Assembly (NCBI GenBank): GCA_964439745.1
Contig: CAYTQK010000225.1
Location: 1 to 5,432, forward strand
DNA: 5,432 nt
From: CAYTQK01 sp964439745
GTDB lineage: Bacteria; Desulfobacterota; Desulfobacteria; Desulfobacterales; Desulfosudaceae
Direction: 5' to 3'
The position numbers were made by a program, and so were the translations under genes. Each line of letters starts with the position of its first letter. Within the stretch, counting starts at the first letter, position 1. The notes beneath the pieces were generated by a model, which was not told the DNA's origin, made no database searches, and was given only the letters and a program-made list of their open reading frames with translations. Positions 4,032-5,432 of this stretch are shown here, piece after piece.

Positions 4032-5432
4032 TTACCGGTGTTCATAACAAATCAATCCGCACTGCAGGCAGCGGCCGGCCTCGTCCCGGGCTATCCGTTC
4101 GGAAAAACCGGCTTCGGCTTCCAGTCCCTGGCTGATTTCATCCTGGCTGCGCAGCGGCATGATGTTGCGGGGAATCCGGCTGACCCCGGCCAGAAAAGAC
4201 ACCGACTGGATGAGCGAGTGGCGGGTGATGACCTCGTCGGGCAGGCACAACGGGTCGCCGTACATGACCATGTGCATGGCGGCGGCTGCCCGGCGGCCCC
4301 CGGCCATGGCCTTGACGGCGGCATCAATGTCGGAGACCGGGTCCCCCTCGGTCAACAGGCCGGCCCGGTCCGCAAAGGCGGGATCCTTGTAAACCGGCAC
4401 GGCCTGCCAGGCCACCGGGGTGGTTTCCGTGATCTCGGCGGTGGTTTCCGCCGCCGGTTCCTGCCGGCAAAAGATCAGTTCCGGCAGCCGGCCGGCGGCA
4501 CACAGGATGGTCTGGGCCGGGAGGGTGTGGCTGGTCCCGGTGGCGGTATCGGTGTAGACAATGGTCTCCAGTGTGCGGCCGGTTCCCAGCAGGCGTTCAA
4601 CGGCGGCATTATAAATGGTGACACCCGCGGCGGCTTCGGCCGCAGGTGTTTCCTCATCCGCCGGATTGCCGTTGACCAGTATGGTCACCTGGTCGGCACC
4701 GGCCTGTTTACAGGCGGCCACCGCATCCGCGGCCACGGCACTGCCGCCGATAATGACGGTATGTTCTCCGCAGCTGACCTGTTTTTTGTTGAGCAGGTCA
4801 ATCAGCAGCGCCAGCCCCGGCGCCGGATGCCGCAGGCTGTCTCTGTGTTCGGCCGCCTGCCGGCTGTCCCAGCCGCCGGTGGCCAGGAAGACTGCCTGGT
4901 AATCATCGGCCAGCAGAGAGTCGACGGAAAAATCCTGCCCGGCGATTTTGCCGGCCTCCAGTTTGACTCCCATGGCCTTTATACCGTCGATATCATAGTC
5001 CAGGATCTCCAGCGGCAGCCGTTCCCTGGCAATGGCCTTGCGCAGCAGGCCGCCGAAATGGGCCGAGGCTTCCAGTACCAGCGGAGAATGGCCCAACCGG
5101 GCGGCAAAATAGGCGGCGGACAATCCTTCCACACCGCCGCCGATAACGGCGACTTTTCTGCCGGTGGCCGGGGCCATGAAGGGCAGGGCGCGGCCATGCT
5201 CTTTTTCATGGTCGGCCACGAATCGTTTCAGCCCGTTGATGGCCACCGGTTCGTCCACCAGGTTGCGGCGGCACTCGGTTTCGCAGAAGCGGGGGCAGAT
5301 GCGCCCGATGACCGTGGGAAAGGGCAATCGTTCCTTGATAACGGCTACGGAGGCGGCATAGTCCACGAGATTGAACTGCCGGATATAACACCGGAAATTG
5401 ATTGCGGCGGGACAGGCGCGCCGGGGGGCGGG
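4032..5432 (-). CDS. GltD-like Fe-S FAD/NAD(P) oxidoreductase, 5' end beyond the window
   Basis: The frame is open to the right edge: an internal GTG at 5366 is not the true start, because 22 upstream codons continue the domain. Of the 466 visible residues, the first 60 or so form the Fe-S region found in GltD and dihydropyrimidine dehydrogenase (C7 in ACPAAI, then C46, C50 and C54 in GRICPRFCETEC). An FAD-binding Rossmann motif follows at about 94-113 (VAVIGGGVEGLSAAY), then ATGGWDSR at 184-191. The second nucleotide-binding fold is at 225-252 (VIIGGSAVAAD). A final FAD motif with EGDPVSDIDAAVKAMAGGRRAA lies at 362-383. The tail has C455, C458 and C462 (RCLQCGLICY), possibly more Fe-S ligands. 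The enzyme should pass electrons between NAD(P)H, FAD and an unknown partner. No GltB large subunit is visible, so glutamate synthase activity is doubtful. The RseC-like gene downstream hints at an Rnf-type redox setting, which is an inference. Confidence 0.88.
   Translation of the reverse strand, partial: PAPRRACPAAINFRCYIRQFNLVDYAASVAVIKERLPFPTVIGRICPRFCETECRRNLVDEPVAINGLKRFVADHEKEHGRALPFMAPATGRKVAVIGGGVEGLSAAYFAARLGHSPLVLEASAHFGGLLRKAIARERLPLEILDYDIDGIKAMGVKLEAGKIAGQDFSVDSLLADDYQAVFLATGGWDSRQAAEHRDSLRHPAPGLALLIDLLNKKQVSCGEHTVIIGGSAVAADAVAACKQAGADQVTILVNGNPADEETPAAEAAAGVTIYNAAVERLLGTGRTLETIVYTDTATGTSHTLPAQTILCAAGRLPELIFCRQEPAAETTAEITETTPVAWQAVPVYKDPAFADRAGLLTEGDPVSDIDAAVKAMAGGRRAAAAMHMVMYGDPLCLPDEVITRHSLIQSVSFLAGVSRIPRNIMPLRSQDEISQGLEAEAGFSERIARDEAGRCLQCGLICYEHR

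Noticed and set aside
5365..5374. Ten-base match ACGAGATTGA between the right end and the reverse complement of the left end (about 10-20)
   Set aside because: A ten-base match is expected many times by chance in a window of this size. It does not sit at the exact ends, so it is not evidence for a circular contig or terminal repeat.

Overview
The window is GC-rich and holds six protein-coding features but no RNA gene, insertion sequence, CRISPR array or phage gene that I can see. The protein set fits an anaerobic or microaerophilic Gram-negative bacterium: an RseC-type membrane protein, a GltD-like Fe-S flavoprotein, a KamA-family radical SAM enzyme and a GT4 glycosyltransferase. A sulfate-reducing deltaproteobacterium (Desulfobacterota) is my best guess. 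That is an impression from protein style, not a measured placement.

Left part, minus strand. The order of transcription is tag (DNA-3-methyladenine glycosylase I, start 2303), then a GT4 glycosyltransferase (start 1677), then the start of recN (start 270). The tag stop and the glycosyltransferase start share an ATGA overlap, so these two unrelated functions are probably one translationally coupled unit. recN probably has its own promoter in the AT-rich gap at 304-399. It is cut off by an in-frame TGA after about 71 codons. The last 54 bases of the window do not look like RecN, so the gene is either disrupted or joined wrongly at a contig end.

Middle. A divergent intergenic region (2304-2452) separates tag from a plus-strand KamA-family (lysine 2,3-aminomutase-like) gene. 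It carries a plausible minus-strand promoter with a perfect 10-bp palindrome in its spacer, and a small GC hairpin near the predicted 5' end of the tag transcript. The KamA gene converges on the right-hand operon, and a strong GC hairpin overlaps its stop codon.

Right part, minus strand. A GltD-like FAD/NAD(P) oxidoreductase with Fe-S motifs at both ends enters from beyond the right edge (4032 to past 5432). It is followed 27 bases later by a small RseC/MucC-family membrane protein (3528-4004). RseC-type proteins are known partners of Rsx/Rnf electron-transport systems. A plausible reading is that this is the tail of a membrane redox operon whose upstream genes lie outside the window.

I found no clearly new multi-gene defence or mobile system. 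The points most worth a second look are the broken recN, the tag-glycosyltransferase coupling, the loss of the usual NADPH-binding arginine pair in the flavoprotein, and the subfamily of the KamA enzyme.
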